64,000 nucleotides of DNA from contig NZ_CP092891.1 in the NCBI RefSeq assembly GCF_026559675.1, positions 2,666,001 through 2,730,000 on the forward strand. The letters are read 5' to 3'. This document shows, piece by piece, positions 30,563 to 39,598 of the stretch. Position 1 is the stretch's first letter. Each line of letters begins with the position of its first letter. Source of the DNA: Microbacterium oxydans (lineage in GTDB: Bacteria; Actinomycetota; Actinomycetes; Actinomycetales; Microbacteriaceae). A program made the translations under genes and the position numbers. Under the pieces are notes generated by a model. The model searched no databases. It was not told where the DNA came from and saw only the letters and a list, made by a program, of their open reading frames with translations.

Positions 30563-31384
30563 TCAGCCGGCGTTGACGGAGAGCCAGGACATGGGCTCGA
30601 CGAGTCCGCCGTTGATCCAGACCTCGAAGTGGAGGTGGTTGGCGGTCGAGCGACCGGTGCTGCCGACGTAGCCGATGAGCTGTCCGGCGGCGACCGTCTG
30701 ACCAGCCTGCACCTGGCGCGAGCCGTAGATCATGTGACCGTAGGTGGTCTGCACGCGCTGACCGCCCACGACGCTGTCGAGCATGACGCACACGCCGTAG
30801 CCGCCGATGCTCTCGGCCGATGCCCGGACGACGCCGGCCGCGGCCGCGTAGATCGGAGTGCCGGCCGGAGCGAGCATGTCGGCACCGTTGTGTCCGCCAC
30901 CCACGGTGCGGCTGACGTTCCAGGAGCCCATCGGAAGCGGGTACCGCACCTCGCCGGAACCGGGCGAGGTGAGCGCGTAGCCCGCGGAGTTGAACTGCGC
31001 GCCCGCCGATGCGGTGGACGCGGCGGCGGCGGCGCGGGCTGCTGCGGCCTCTTCGGCCTTCTTCTTCGCGATCTCCTCGGGAGTGGTCGCGCTGAAGGTG
31101 CTGCGGCTGAGTGGGGCGGCGGTGGCCTGCGAGGCCACGACGAGAGACTGTGCGTCCACGGCAGCGAGCTGCTGCAGGGTGGTGGCGGCTTCCTCGGTCG
31201 GCTTCGACGATGACGCGAAGGCCGGGAGGGCGATACCGGCGACGAGTGCACCGACGGCCCCGAAGATGGCGATGGAGCGGAGTGGCTTGACGGCCTTGCG
31301 AGCGTTCACGCGCGCACCGGTGCGGCGGGCGGGTACTCGGTCTTCAGATGTCTTCTTCGCGGGCGGTTCGATGTCTGCGGCCAA
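30563..31384 (-). CDS. M23-family metallopeptidase (cell-wall hydrolase)
   Basis: A 273-aa LytM/M23 endopeptidase expected to cut peptidoglycan cross-bridges. One N-terminal membrane helix (IAIFGAVGALVAGIALPAFA) follows a basic cytoplasmic stretch. An Ala/Lys-rich helical region comes next, then the M23 domain with zinc motifs HNGADM (HxxxD) and NHLHFEVW (HxH) near the C-terminus. I chose TTG at 31384 because AGGAGG lies eight bases upstream. An in-frame GTG at 31453 would add 23 residues but has no Shine-Dalgarno. A promoter at 31561-31589 leaves a leader of about 170 nt. Confidence 0.88.
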   Translation of the reverse strand: MAADIEPPAKKTSEDRVPARRTGARVNARKAVKPLRSIAIFGAVGALVAGIALPAFASSSKPTEEAATTLQQLAAVDAQSLVVASQATAAPLSRSTFSATTPEEIAKKKAEEAAAARAAAAASTASAGAQFNSAGYALTSPGSGEVRYPLPMGSWNVSRTVGGGHNGADMLAPAGTPIYAAAAGVVRASAESIGGYGVCVMLDSVVGGQRVQTTYGHMIYGSRQVQAGQTVAAGQLIGYVGSTGRSTANHLHFEVWINGGLVEPMSWLSVNAG

Positions 31385-31589
31385 AACGTGGTCCTCCTGG
31401 GCCTTCACGCTTTCGGGTAGCGCTGGCTCGTCGGCACTCTGCTCTCGTGGCACGAATGTATCTCGGGTACTTTGTGCGTTCCTGCCGTGAAGACGACGAG
31501 CCTGGAAGGCGAATCTTCGCGGTGTGCCGGCAGCGGGCTTCTTCGCTGACGACTCGACCGAGGTTACCGGAAGATAACGATCATGTCAC
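31385..31589 (-). promoter_or_regulatory. Promoter and long leader of the M23 gene
   Basis: GTGACA (minus, 31589-31584), 17 bp, TAACCT (31566-31561) form a good promoter. The transcript would carry about 170 nt before the TTG start, with small hairpins such as GCGAA-GA-TTCGC and GCCT-TCC-AGGC. c-di-AMP (ydaO) riboswitches precede some actinobacterial wall hydrolases, but I could not match the conserved ydaO blocks here. Confidence 0.45.
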
Positions 31590-31669
31590 CCCGGGAACCT
31601 GACAATCCTCGGAGAGGCCGGAGCACGGTCACGTGAGAGCCGGCCTCGGAGGCAGGATTCCGCGGCGGA

Positions 31670-32371
31670 TCAGGCCGGTTCGCCCACGAGGAAGATGTGC
31701 GAGGCGAGCTCGACCGGGAGCTCGAGTCCGTCTTCCTTGCCGTCCATCTGGATGAGGACGTAGCCCTCGCTGAAGCGGAAGTCGCCGTGGGCACCGGGAA
31801 CCACACCGGCCTCGCGAAGCTGCTCCAGCAGCTCGGGGTCGACCTGCGCGGGCTCGGCGAGACGGCGGACCGTGCCCTCCACGGGCGCACCCGCGGCGTT
31901 CAGTCGCTGCACGAGGCCGATGACGCCCTCGTCGAAGGTGCGCGCGGGCAGGTCTCCGAGCTGGTCGAGACCGGGGATCGGGTTGCCGTACGGGGATTCG
32001 GTCGGGTGCCCGAGCAGCTCGACGAGTCGACGCTCGACCTGCTCGCTCATGACGTGCTCCCAGCGGCAGGCCTCTTCGTGCACGAACGCCCAGTCGAGTC
32101 CGATGACGTCGGACAGGAGGCGCTCGGCGAGGCGGTGCTTGCGCATGACGTCGACGGCCTTGCGGCGGCCGGCATCGGTGAGCTCGAGAGTGCGGTCCTC
32201 GGAGACGATGACGAGTCCGTCGCGCTCCATGCGACCCACGGTCTGCGAGACCGTCGGGCCGGAGTGGCCCAGACGCTCGGAGATGCGGGCGCGCAGCGGC
32301 ACGATGTTCTCCTCCTCGAGCTCGAGGATGGTGCGGAGATACATCTCCGTGGTGTCGATCAGATCGGTCAT
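31670..32371 (-). CDS. ideR: Iron-dependent repressor, IdeR/DtxR family
   Basis: A 233-aa Fe(II)-activated repressor. The N-terminal winged helix (SGPTVSQTVGRMERDGLV) is followed by the dimerisation/metal domain and an SH3-like C-terminal domain (FSEGYVLIQM...HIFLVGEPA, parts quoted). The metal ligands fall at the numbers used for DtxR: Met10, Cys102, Glu105, His106 (site 2) and His79, Glu83, His98 (site 1). This favours an iron rather than a manganese sensor. GGAGGG precedes the ATG. An iron box lies 21 bp upstream, so it is probably autoregulated. Confidence 0.95.
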   Translation of the reverse strand: MTDLIDTTEMYLRTILELEEENIVPLRARISERLGHSGPTVSQTVGRMERDGLVIVSEDRTLELTDAGRRKAVDVMRKHRLAERLLSDVIGLDWAFVHEEACRWEHVMSEQVERRLVELLGHPTESPYGNPIPGLDQLGDLPARTFDEGVIGLVQRLNAAGAPVEGTVRRLAEPAQVDPELLEQLREAGVVPGAHGDFRFSEGYVLIQMDGKEDGLELPVELASHIFLVGEPA

Positions 32372-32391
32372 GTGCAGGCCCTCCGAGGTTC

Positions 32392-32408
32392 TTAGGCAAG
32401 CCTACATT
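32392..32408 (-). promoter_or_regulatory. IdeR/DtxR iron box
   Basis: TTAGGCAAGCCTACATT on the plus strand; the inner TTAGGC/GCCTA palindrome matches the DtxR/IdeR box core with two substitutions. It lies between 21 and 37 bp upstream of the ideR start and 64 bp upstream of serC. Confidence 0.75.
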
Positions 32409-32471
32409 CCCGGAGGGACATCGGATCGTCGCCCGGCAGGCGAAGCCCCGCGCGCCCCCTAGAATCGACGC

Positions 32472-33584
32472 ATGGCGATCGAGATTCCCCGTGACCTCCT
32501 GCCCGCTGACGGCCGTTTCGGCTGCGGTCCCTCGAAGGTGCGCCCGGCGCAGCTCGAGGCGCTGTTCGCCTCGGGGTCCACGATCCTCGGCACGTCGCAC
32601 CGCCAGGCGCCGGTGAAGAACCTCGTCGGCAGCGTCCGCGAGCAGCTCGCCGCGCTCTTCCGCATTCCCGAGGGCTACGAGATCGTCCTCGGCAACGGCG
32701 GATCGACCGCGTTCTGGGACGCCGCAGCCTTCGGCCTCATCGAGCGTCGCAGCCAGAACCTGGTGTTCGGCGAGTTCGGCGGCAAGTTCGCCGCCTCCGC
32801 CGCCGCCCCGTGGCTCGAGGCACCCGACGTGCGCAAGGCCGAGCCCGGCTCCCTCACCGCCGCCGAGGTCGTCGAGGGCGTCGACGTGTACGCCTGGCCG
32901 CACAACGAGACGTCGACGGGCGTCGCCGCACCGATCCAGCGCGTCGACGCGGACGGCGCTCTCACCGTCATCGACGCGACCAGCGCCGCCGGCGGCATCG
33001 ACTTCGACGCGACCCAGGCCGACGTCTACTACTTCGCTCCGCAGAAGAACCTCGGCTCCGACGGCGGGCTGTGGTTCGCCGCGGTGTCCCCCGCCGCCGT
33101 CGAGCGCATCGAGCGCATCGCCGCCTCCGGCCGCTACATCCCGGAGTTCCTGAGCCTCAAGAACGCGGTCGACAACTCCCGCCTGAACCAGACGCTGAAC
33201 ACCCCGGCGCTGACGACCCTGCACCTCCTCGACAGCCAGCTGCAGTGGATCCTCGACAACGGCGGCCTCAGCTGGGCGGCGGCCCGCACGACCGAGTCCT
33301 CGTCGATCCTGTACGACTGGGCGCAGGCCTCAGCGGTCGCGACCCCGTTCGTCGTGGACGCCGCGCACCGCTCCCCCGTCGTCGCGACGATCGACTTCGA
33401 CGACAGCATCGACGCCGCGGCGATCGCGAAGACCCTGCGTGCCAACGGGATCGTCGACACCGAGCCGTACCGCAAGCTCGGCCGCAACCAGCTGCGCGTG
33501 GCGACCTTCGTCTCGATCGAGCCCGAGGACGTGCGGCAGCTGACCCGCTCGATCGACTACGTGTTGGAGAACCTGGGCGGCTGA
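32472..33584 (+). CDS. serC: Phosphoserine transaminase
   Basis: A 370-aa PLP enzyme converting 3-phosphohydroxypyruvate to phosphoserine in serine (and pyridoxal) synthesis. It begins IPRDLLPADGRFGCGPSKVRP (core GRFGCGPSKVRP), the actinobacterial SerC opening. The PLP-binding Lys is in YYFAPQKNLGSDGG near residue 195. TAGAAT lies six bases before the ATG, so it is probably leaderless. Divergent from ideR; the iron box is between them. Confidence 0.95.
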   Translation: MAIEIPRDLLPADGRFGCGPSKVRPAQLEALFASGSTILGTSHRQAPVKNLVGSVREQLAALFRIPEGYEIVLGNGGSTAFWDAAAFGLIERRSQNLVFGEFGGKFAASAAAPWLEAPDVRKAEPGSLTAAEVVEGVDVYAWPHNETSTGVAAPIQRVDADGALTVIDATSAAGGIDFDATQADVYYFAPQKNLGSDGGLWFAAVSPAAVERIERIAASGRYIPEFLSLKNAVDNSRLNQTLNTPALTTLHLLDSQLQWILDNGGLSWAAARTTESSSILYDWAQASAVATPFVVDAAHRSPVVATIDFDDSIDAAAIAKTLRANGIVDTEPYRKLGRNQLRVATFVSIEPEDVRQLTRSIDYVLENLGG

Positions 33585-33594
33585 GCGCCCCGGC

Positions 33595-34227
33595 TCACTC
33601 CTCTTCGTCGACCTCGCCGGCGTCCGCATCCCGGACGTCGGCGTCGTCGTCTTCCGCGTCGTCGTCTTCGTCTTCGTCGGAGTCGTCGTCGTCGTCGGAG
33701 TCGTGGTCGTCCGAGTCGTCGTCATCGCCGGATGCGTCGACGTCGAGTTCGTCGATGTCGACGCCGTCGAGATCACCCGCGTGCAGGATATCCGCCTCGC
33801 CGTCATCGAGGTCGTCGTCGTCATCGTCGAGTGCTTCTTCGTCGTCACCGAGAACGGAGTCCTCGACCGACGTGTCGCCGTCAGCGGCCGCTGCTTCGGC
33901 GAGCTCGACCTGGTGCGCGCGGTACTCGGCCAGGCGCTCCGCCCAGGGCACCCACTCGGGCGCGAGCAGCGCACCCTCGCCGGGGAGAAGCTCGACCTCG
34001 AGCACCGTCGGCTCCTCGTCGTCCACGCGCGCGACCGTCACAGTCCAGTACCACCCGGGGTAGCCGGGGAGACGGTTCTCGAAACGCAACGAGACCGAGC
34101 CGTCCTCCTCGGGAAGGTAGCCGGCGGCCGGACCGATGGAGGACGCGGGAGTGATCTCGCGCAGGGCAGCCAGGGCGAGATCGTGGGCGTCGAGGAGACG
34201 CGCGTCGGCGTCAGGCTTCGAGGTCAT
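33595..34227 (-). CDS. DUF3027 protein with acidic tail
   Basis: A 210-aa protein. Residues 1-115 are the DUF3027 domain (LRFENRLPGYPGWYWTVTVARVDDE and LLPGEGALLAPEWVPWAERL, cores quoted). The last 85 residues are almost entirely Asp, Glu and Ser, an intrinsically disordered acidic tail. It overlaps the cold-shock gene by 17 bases, so the two are translationally coupled. Function unknown; the acidic tail could bind basic proteins or RNA-binding partners (speculative). The convergent serC ends 10 bp away with no visible terminator. Confidence 0.88.
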   Translation of the reverse strand: MTSKPDADARLLDAHDLALAALREITPASSIGPAAGYLPEEDGSVSLRFENRLPGYPGWYWTVTVARVDDEEPTVLEVELLPGEGALLAPEWVPWAERLAEYRAHQVELAEAAAADGDTSVEDSVLGDDEEALDDDDDDLDDGEADILHAGDLDGVDIDELDVDASGDDDDSDDHDSDDDDDSDEDEDDDAEDDDADVRDADAGEVDEEE

Positions 34228-34591
34228 CAGCGACCTTGCGCAGGACGGCCGCGATCTTGCGGCCGTGTCCGGAGGAGGGGTAGCGCCCGCGGCGCAGGTC
34301 CCCGCCGATGCCGTCGAGGAGCTTCACGAGATCCTCGACGATGATCGCCATGTCGTCTGCGGGCTTCCGCTTGGCCTTCGACAGGCTGGGCGGCGCCTCG
34401 AGCACGCGCACGGACAGCGCCTGCAGCCCGCGCTTCCCGTCGGCCACGCCGAACTCCACGCGTGCACCGGCCTTCACCGCGGCGCCTGCAGGCATCGCGG
34501 AGGCGTGCAGGAAGACGTCCTGGCCGTCATCGCTGGCGATGAAGCCGAAACCCTTGTCTTCGTCGTAGAACCTGACCTTGCCGGTGGGCAT
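34211..34591 (-). CDS. Cold-shock domain protein with C-terminal extension
   Basis: A 126-aa protein. The N-terminal cold-shock domain has RNP motifs KGFGFIAS and DVFLHASA and binds single-stranded nucleic acid. The C-terminal 55 residues (IIVEDLVKLLDGIGGDLRRGRYP) form a helical extension seen in the actinobacterial long CspB-like proteins. GCGAGG lies before the ATG. Co-transcribed with the DUF3027 gene, a linkage I recall from other actinobacteria. Confidence 0.92.
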   Translation of the reverse strand: MPTGKVRFYDEDKGFGFIASDDGQDVFLHASAMPAGAAVKAGARVEFGVADGKRGLQALSVRVLEAPPSLSKAKRKPADDMAIIVEDLVKLLDGIGGDLRRGRYPSSGHGRKIAAVLRKVADDLEA

Positions 34592-34708
34592 GGGAGAACC
34601 TCGCTGAGATCTGTGTGCAGAACGGTGGACGCGCTCGTGCGCGTCCTCTCCAGCCTACCGGTCGCAGGCCGCACGGATCAGAAGCCCAGTGCGAGTAGGC
34701 TGAGGCGG

Positions 34709-34984
34709 ATGAGCACGCACAATTCCGAACCGGAGGTTCCCATCCGCCGGCTGGATCGTATCCTGGCGTTCACCGCGCTCGGAATCGCCGCAGCATCCGT
34801 GGTGTGCTTCTTCGCGATCATCATCGGCACGGCACTGGGCATGAATCAGGACTCGTTCGGCGAGGGCGCCTGGCCGTTCATCGCCGCGATCCCCTACTGG
34901 GGGCTTCCGCTCGCCTTCCTGATGATCATCGCGCTGCTGACGATGAGCTTCATCCGAAAGGGCCGCGCGTCTTCGCGTTCGTGA
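34709..34984 (+). CDS. Small membrane protein
   Basis: A 91-aa protein with two hydrophobic helices (ILAFTALGIAAASVVCFFAIIIG, core quoted, near 18-42, and LPLAFLMIIALLTMSFI near 68-84) and a basic end. Not assigned to a family. TAGGCT lies seven bases before the ATG, which sets a leaderless start. It ends 10 bp before the Helicase_C_3 gene, so both may be on one transcript. Confidence 0.82.
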   Translation: MSTHNSEPEVPIRRLDRILAFTALGIAAASVVCFFAIIIGTALGMNQDSFGEGAWPFIAAIPYWGLPLAFLMIIALLTMSFIRKGRASSRS

Positions 34985-34994
34985 GGCATCGGCC

Positions 34995-36707
34995 ATGAGC
35001 ACTCACGCACGACCGCTGGCGGATTGGCTGGCGGCCGCGCGCGACGACGAGCTGCTCCGTCTCCTCTCCGCACGCGGCGTACGACCGGATGCCGGGTGGC
35101 AGGACTTCTTCGACGCCGCCGAGTCCCTGCTCGATCCGACGTCTCTGGCCAGGCTCCTCCCCTCGCTCACGGCGGCGGAGGCGAGGGCGCTGCTCGACGC
35201 GGTGTCGGGCGGGAGCGCCGGCCCCGAGCAGGAGCAGCTGATCGCCCTCGCACTCCTGCGCCCGGACGGCACACCGTATCCGCCCGTGGTCACGGCCCTC
35301 GCCGGACGTACCGCGCCGGAGCCTCCCCCGGGGCCCGAGACCACGCGTGCCTCCTCCGAGACCGCCTCCGCTCACGCCGCGGAGCGTGCGTTCACGACCG
35401 TCGCCGTGCTCGCCGACCTGCTCCTCATCACGCGGGAGCGCCCGTTCGCGCTGCTGATCGGCGGAGGGGTGAGCTCCGGCGAGAAGCGCCAGCTCGCCGA
35501 GTCGGGTGTCGCGGTGGATCTCGTGGACACCCTCGTCGCCGTCGCGCTCCAAGCGGGGCTGGCGGTCACCGCCGAGCGTCGGCTGCGCTCGAGCCGATCC
35601 GCGGAGGACTGGCTGCGCTCGTCGGCCGTCGAACGCTGGAGCGTGCTCGCCGCCTCGTTCCGCGACGCGCTTCCTCGCGGCGTCCGCTCCCCGGACGGCG
35701 GATGGATCCCCCCGGAGCAGTGGCCCCTCGCCCATCCCTGGGACCCGTCGTGGCCGGAGCGGTCCCGCACGCTGCACGAGGCGGCGCGACACCTCGGCCT
35801 GATCGCGGAGGACGGCACCGAACCGGAGTGGGCCGCCGGGTTGCGCCGCGGAGACGCCCCCGACGCCGGTGCACTCGCTCGCCTGCTGCCGACCGAGGTC
35901 GACCGGATCTTCCTCCAGAACGACCTCACGGCGATCGCCCCCGGTCCGCTCGAGCCCGCCCTGGACGTGCGGCTCCGCACGATCGCGGCCCGCGAGTCCG
36001 CGGCCCAGGCCTCGTCGTACCGCTTCACCTCGGAGTCCGTGGCACATGCGTTCGTCGCGGGCGAGACCGAGCAGTCGATCCTCGACTTCCTGGGCGCCAT
36101 CTCGCTCACGGGCATCCCGCAGCCGCTGGGCTATCTGATCGGACAGACCGCGCAGCGGCATGGGCTCGTCCGCGTCTCGACCGACGAAGAGACAGGCCGC
36201 ACGCGGATCGAGAGCTCCGACCCTCACCTCATCCAGGCGATGGCCGTGGACCAGTCGCTGCGTCCGCTCGCGCTCAGCGCGCACGTCGAGTCGCTCACCA
36301 CCCGCGTGAGCCGCGAGACGGTGTACTGGGCGCTCACCGACGCCCGGTACCCGGCGACGCTCGTCGACTCCGACGGCGCCCTCGTGATCCGTGAGCGCCA
36401 CCCGGCACCGCCGGCGGCGTCCCCGAGCACCGGCGCACCCGACCTGTCGTCCCTGATCGCCCGACTGCGCTCCCACCAGGGGCCCGACGCCGATGCCGCC
36501 TGGCTGGATCGGGAGCTCGAGGCCGCCGTCCGCGCGAAGTCCGTCCTCCAGGTCACCGTCGGGATGCCCGACGGGTCGACGAGGGAACTCCTCCTGGAGG
36601 CGACCGGCATGGGCGGTGGCCGCCTCCGCGGACGGGATCGTGCGGCCGACGTCGAGCGCACCCTGCCGGTGTCGAGCATCCTCGCAGCCACGATCGTCGC
36701 GCCGTAG
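34995..36707 (+). CDS. Helicase-associated (Helicase_C_3) protein
   Basis: A 570-aa protein of the XPB/Ssl2-like helicase-associated family (Helicase_C_3). The hallmark lies at about 300-420: FLQNDLTAIAPGPLEP, FVAGETEQSILDFLGAIS, GIPQPLGYLIGQTAQRHG and RIESSDPHLIQAM (parts quoted). The last 60 residues resemble a WYL-like module. No Walker motifs, so it is not itself a helicase. It is always, as far as I recall, the neighbour of XPB in actinobacteria, here 37 bp upstream of it. It is probably a partner in DNA repair or transcription-coupled unwinding; that is inference. Confidence 0.87.
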   Translation: MSTHARPLADWLAAARDDELLRLLSARGVRPDAGWQDFFDAAESLLDPTSLARLLPSLTAAEARALLDAVSGGSAGPEQEQLIALALLRPDGTPYPPVVTALAGRTAPEPPPGPETTRASSETASAHAAERAFTTVAVLADLLLITRERPFALLIGGGVSSGEKRQLAESGVAVDLVDTLVAVALQAGLAVTAERRLRSSRSAEDWLRSSAVERWSVLAASFRDALPRGVRSPDGGWIPPEQWPLAHPWDPSWPERSRTLHEAARHLGLIAEDGTEPEWAAGLRRGDAPDAGALARLLPTEVDRIFLQNDLTAIAPGPLEPALDVRLRTIAARESAAQASSYRFTSESVAHAFVAGETEQSILDFLGAISLTGIPQPLGYLIGQTAQRHGLVRVSTDEETGRTRIESSDPHLIQAMAVDQSLRPLALSAHVESLTTRVSRETVYWALTDARYPATLVDSDGALVIRERHPAPPAASPSTGAPDLSSLIARLRSHQGPDADAAWLDRELEAAVRAKSVLQVTVGMPDGSTRELLLEATGMGGGRLRGRDRAADVERTLPVSSILAATIVAP

Positions 36708-36744
36708 GGCCCGATGCCTCGCGCGACCGGTAAACTGGTCAGCT

Positions 36745-38385
36745 ATGTCTGATGGCCCCTTGATCGTCCAGAGCGATCGCACCGTGCTGCTCGAAGTCGC
36801 CCACGCCGACGCGGAGAGCGCGCGCCATGAGCTCGCGATCTTCGCCGAACTGGAACGGGCGCCCGAGCACATCCACACCTATCGGATCACCCGGCTCGGG
36901 CTGTGGAACGCGCGCGCTGCGGGACACACCGCCGAGGACATGCTGGAGACGCTGGACCGCTGGTCGCGTTTCCCGGTGCCGCCGTCGGTCGCGGTCGACC
37001 TGCGCGAGACGGTGAACCGCTACGGACGACTCGTGATCGAGCGCGACGACGAGGGCACGCTGATCCTGCGCTCCTCCGATCCCGCCGTGCTGACGCAGGT
37101 CGCCCACAACAAGCGCATCCAGCCCCTGCTGATCGGGCACCCGTCCCCGGAGACCTTCGTGGTCGACGCCTGGGCGCGCGGGCAGATCAAGCAGGAGCTG
37201 CTGAAGATCGGCTGGCCGGCGGAAGACCTCGCCGGCTACACGCCGGGGACGCCGCACGAGATCGACCTCGCCGAGGACGGATGGCAGATCCGCCCGTACC
37301 AGCAGGACGCGGTGGACGCCTTCTCGAAGGACGGCTCGGGTGTCGTGGTGCTCCCCTGCGGCGCGGGCAAGACGATCGTCGGCGCCGGAGCCATGGCCGC
37401 GACCAAGACGACCACGCTGATCCTCGTCACGAACACGGTGTCCGCCCGCCAGTGGCGCGACGAGCTCCTCAAGCGCACGAGCCTGACCCCCGAGGAGATC
37501 GGCGAGTACTCCGGCCAGGCCAAGGAGGTCAAGCCGGTCACGATCGCGACGTACCAGATCCTGACGGCGAAGCGGAAGGGCGAGTACGCGCACCTGGCGT
37601 TGCTGGATGCTCTCGACTGGGGACTCATCGTGTACGACGAGGTCCACCTGCTCCCGGCTCCCGTGTTCAAGCTCACCGCCGACCTGCAGGCCCGCCGTCG
37701 CATCGGTCTCACGGCGACCCTCGTGCGCGAGGACGGCCGCGAGGGCGACGTGTTCAGCCTGATCGGTCCGAAGCGGTTCGACGCCCCGTGGAAGCAGATC
37801 GAGGCGCAGGGCTTCATCTCCCCCGCCGCCTGCTACGAGGTGCGCGTCGACCTCCCGCCGAGCGACCGGCTCGAGTACGCGGCCGCGACCGACGACGAGC
37901 GGTACCGCCTCGCGGCATCCGCTCCGGCGAAGGTGCAGGCCGTGCGCGAGCTCATCGCCAAGCACGAGGGTGAGCGCATCCTCGTGATCGGGCAGTACCT
38001 CGATCAGCTCGAGTCGCTGTCCGAGGCGCTGAACGCACCCCAGATCACCGGCGCGACCCCGGTCGACGAACGCGAGGAGCTGTACCGCGCCTTCCGTGAG
38101 GGCGACATCTCGCTGCTCGTGGTCTCCAAGGTGGCGAACTTCTCGATCGACCTGCCCGAGGCATCCGTCGCCATCCAGGTGTCCGGATCGTTCGGGTCGC
38201 GTCAGGAGGAGGCTCAGCGACTCGGTCGCCTCCTGCGACCGAAGCAGTCGGGCCACACCGCGAGCTTCTACACCCTCGTCGCACGCGACACCATCGACCA
38301 GGACTACGCGCAGAACCGCCAGCGCTTCCTCGCCGAGCAGGGCTACAGCTACACGATCATGGATTCGGACGCGATCGCCGCTTGA
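36745..38385 (+). CDS. XPB-type DNA repair helicase
   Basis: A 546-aa SF2 helicase of the bacterial XPB family, 3' to 5'. N-terminal damage-recognition-like domain (HIHTYRITRLGLWNARAAG, core quoted), then Walker A PCGAGKT near 204-210, DEVH at about 298-301, TATLVRED with the RED motif, and SGSFGSRQEEAQRLGRLLRP as motif VI. TAAACT is eight bases before the ATG, so the start is probably leaderless. Length and motifs are complete. Role: unwinding at lesions; bacterial XPB function is not fully settled. Confidence 0.94.
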   Translation: MSDGPLIVQSDRTVLLEVAHADAESARHELAIFAELERAPEHIHTYRITRLGLWNARAAGHTAEDMLETLDRWSRFPVPPSVAVDLRETVNRYGRLVIERDDEGTLILRSSDPAVLTQVAHNKRIQPLLIGHPSPETFVVDAWARGQIKQELLKIGWPAEDLAGYTPGTPHEIDLAEDGWQIRPYQQDAVDAFSKDGSGVVVLPCGAGKTIVGAGAMAATKTTTLILVTNTVSARQWRDELLKRTSLTPEEIGEYSGQAKEVKPVTIATYQILTAKRKGEYAHLALLDALDWGLIVYDEVHLLPAPVFKLTADLQARRRIGLTATLVREDGREGDVFSLIGPKRFDAPWKQIEAQGFISPAACYEVRVDLPPSDRLEYAAATDDERYRLAASAPAKVQAVRELIAKHEGERILVIGQYLDQLESLSEALNAPQITGATPVDEREELYRAFREGDISLLVVSKVANFSIDLPEASVAIQVSGSFGSRQEEAQRLGRLLRPKQSGHTASFYTLVARDTIDQDYAQNRQRFLAEQGYSYTIMDSDAIAA

Positions 38386-38409
38386 TGCCCCGGCGCGCGG
38401 CCGACCATC

Positions 38410-39435
38410 TCAGCCGCGCAGCACGGGATCCAGGTGATGGGTTCCGTGCGCACCGCCGACAGCCGTCCCCGTGGGGAACGCGACGCTCGCCGTGCGCGCG
38501 ACTCCGAGGCGGCCCGCCCACCGATCGGCGAGCAGCGCGTAGACCACCATCGCGAGAGTCGAGGCCAGCAGGTCGACGGGCGTGCCCGAGGTGGCGTTCG
38601 CGTCGACGAGCTGGACGGAGCCGAGCAGGAAGATCAGCACGTTGTTGACGATGTGCAGGGAGATCGCGGCTTCGAGGCCTCCGGTGCGCCAGGTCAGCCA
38701 GGCGGCGACGATGGCGAACACGCCGACGCTCGCCGCACCCCAGACGTCGTAGCCGTGCCCGAGCACGAACAGCGGGACGGGCAGCAGGATCGCGAAGGCC
38801 GGATGGCGCAGCCACCCACCGACCAGCTGCATCAGATATCCACGGAACACGTACTCCTCGGCCGCCGCCTGGAACGGGATCAGCAGCAGCACGAGAAGCA
38901 CCATGATCCAGAGACCGGGGTGCGAGAAGTCGGGCGCGATCGTCTCGCCGACGGCCGCGGACCACCCCAGGACGACCGCGAAGTAGACGACGAAGACCGC
39001 GAGGGCGAGCAGCAGGCTCTTCCCCAGCCAGCCCATCCGGAGCCTCCCGGTGACCGACGACAGCAGTCCGACGCCGCGCCCCTCGATCAGGCGGGAGGCC
39101 ACGAGCAGGGCGGGGATCATCAGGATCAGCGGCAGCACCAGGGCGACGAGGAGCCAGGGCCGTTCGAGGTCGAAGTACTGCGCGGTGGTGAGGAGGGTCT
39201 GCAGCTCGGCGTCCCCGCCGGGGACGAACATCGCCACGATCACCAACGGCACGATCAGCAGGAGCATGATCGCGACGTAGAGCGCGATACCGACGAGTCC
39301 GGTCACGATCATCCGCCACCAGCGATACCGCGGGCGCAGGCGCGCGAGACGGTGGTACGCCACCTGCTCGGAGGGTGGCGGCGTGGTCGGGTCGACAGGT
39401 GCGGGGGCGGCGATGGCGTCCTCGTTCGAGCTCAT
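38410..39435 (-). CDS. CPBP-family intramembrane protease
   Basis: A 341-aa multi-pass membrane protein with the CAAX-protease/ABI signature: EEYVFRGYL (EExxxR), FVLGHGYD (FxxxH) and HIVNNVLI (HxxxN). About eight helices follow a Pro-rich cytoplasmic N-terminus. GAGGA precedes the ATG. Substrate unknown. Convergent with the XPB gene with a 24-bp gap and divergent from the response regulator gene. Confidence 0.92.
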   Translation of the reverse strand: MSSNEDAIAAPAPVDPTTPPPSEQVAYHRLARLRPRYRWWRMIVTGLVGIALYVAIMLLLIVPLVIVAMFVPGGDAELQTLLTTAQYFDLERPWLLVALVLPLILMIPALLVASRLIEGRGVGLLSSVTGRLRMGWLGKSLLLALAVFVVYFAVVLGWSAAVGETIAPDFSHPGLWIMVLLVLLLIPFQAAAEEYVFRGYLMQLVGGWLRHPAFAILLPVPLFVLGHGYDVWGAASVGVFAIVAAWLTWRTGGLEAAISLHIVNNVLIFLLGSVQLVDANATSGTPVDLLASTLAMVVYALLADRWAGRLGVARTASVAFPTGTAVGGAHGTHHLDPVLRG

Positions 39436-39598
39436 GAGACGATCCTCGCGTGTCCGGCTGTGTGGCGCATCCGCCCACGGGATGATCGCCGTTCCGCCGC
39501 GCACGGAACACGGCTGCCACCCGCCTCGGGAACGGCGACTCCGCGCCGTTCCGCACAATAGTCAGCATCCGCATGGCCGAAGTCACCATAATGGGGAC

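Noticed and set aside
31385..31560. c-di-AMP (ydaO-type) riboswitch upstream of the M23 peptidase
   Set aside because: Position is right, but the conserved blocks such as GGUAACGGGG and the CCCGAAUCCG-like end were not found.
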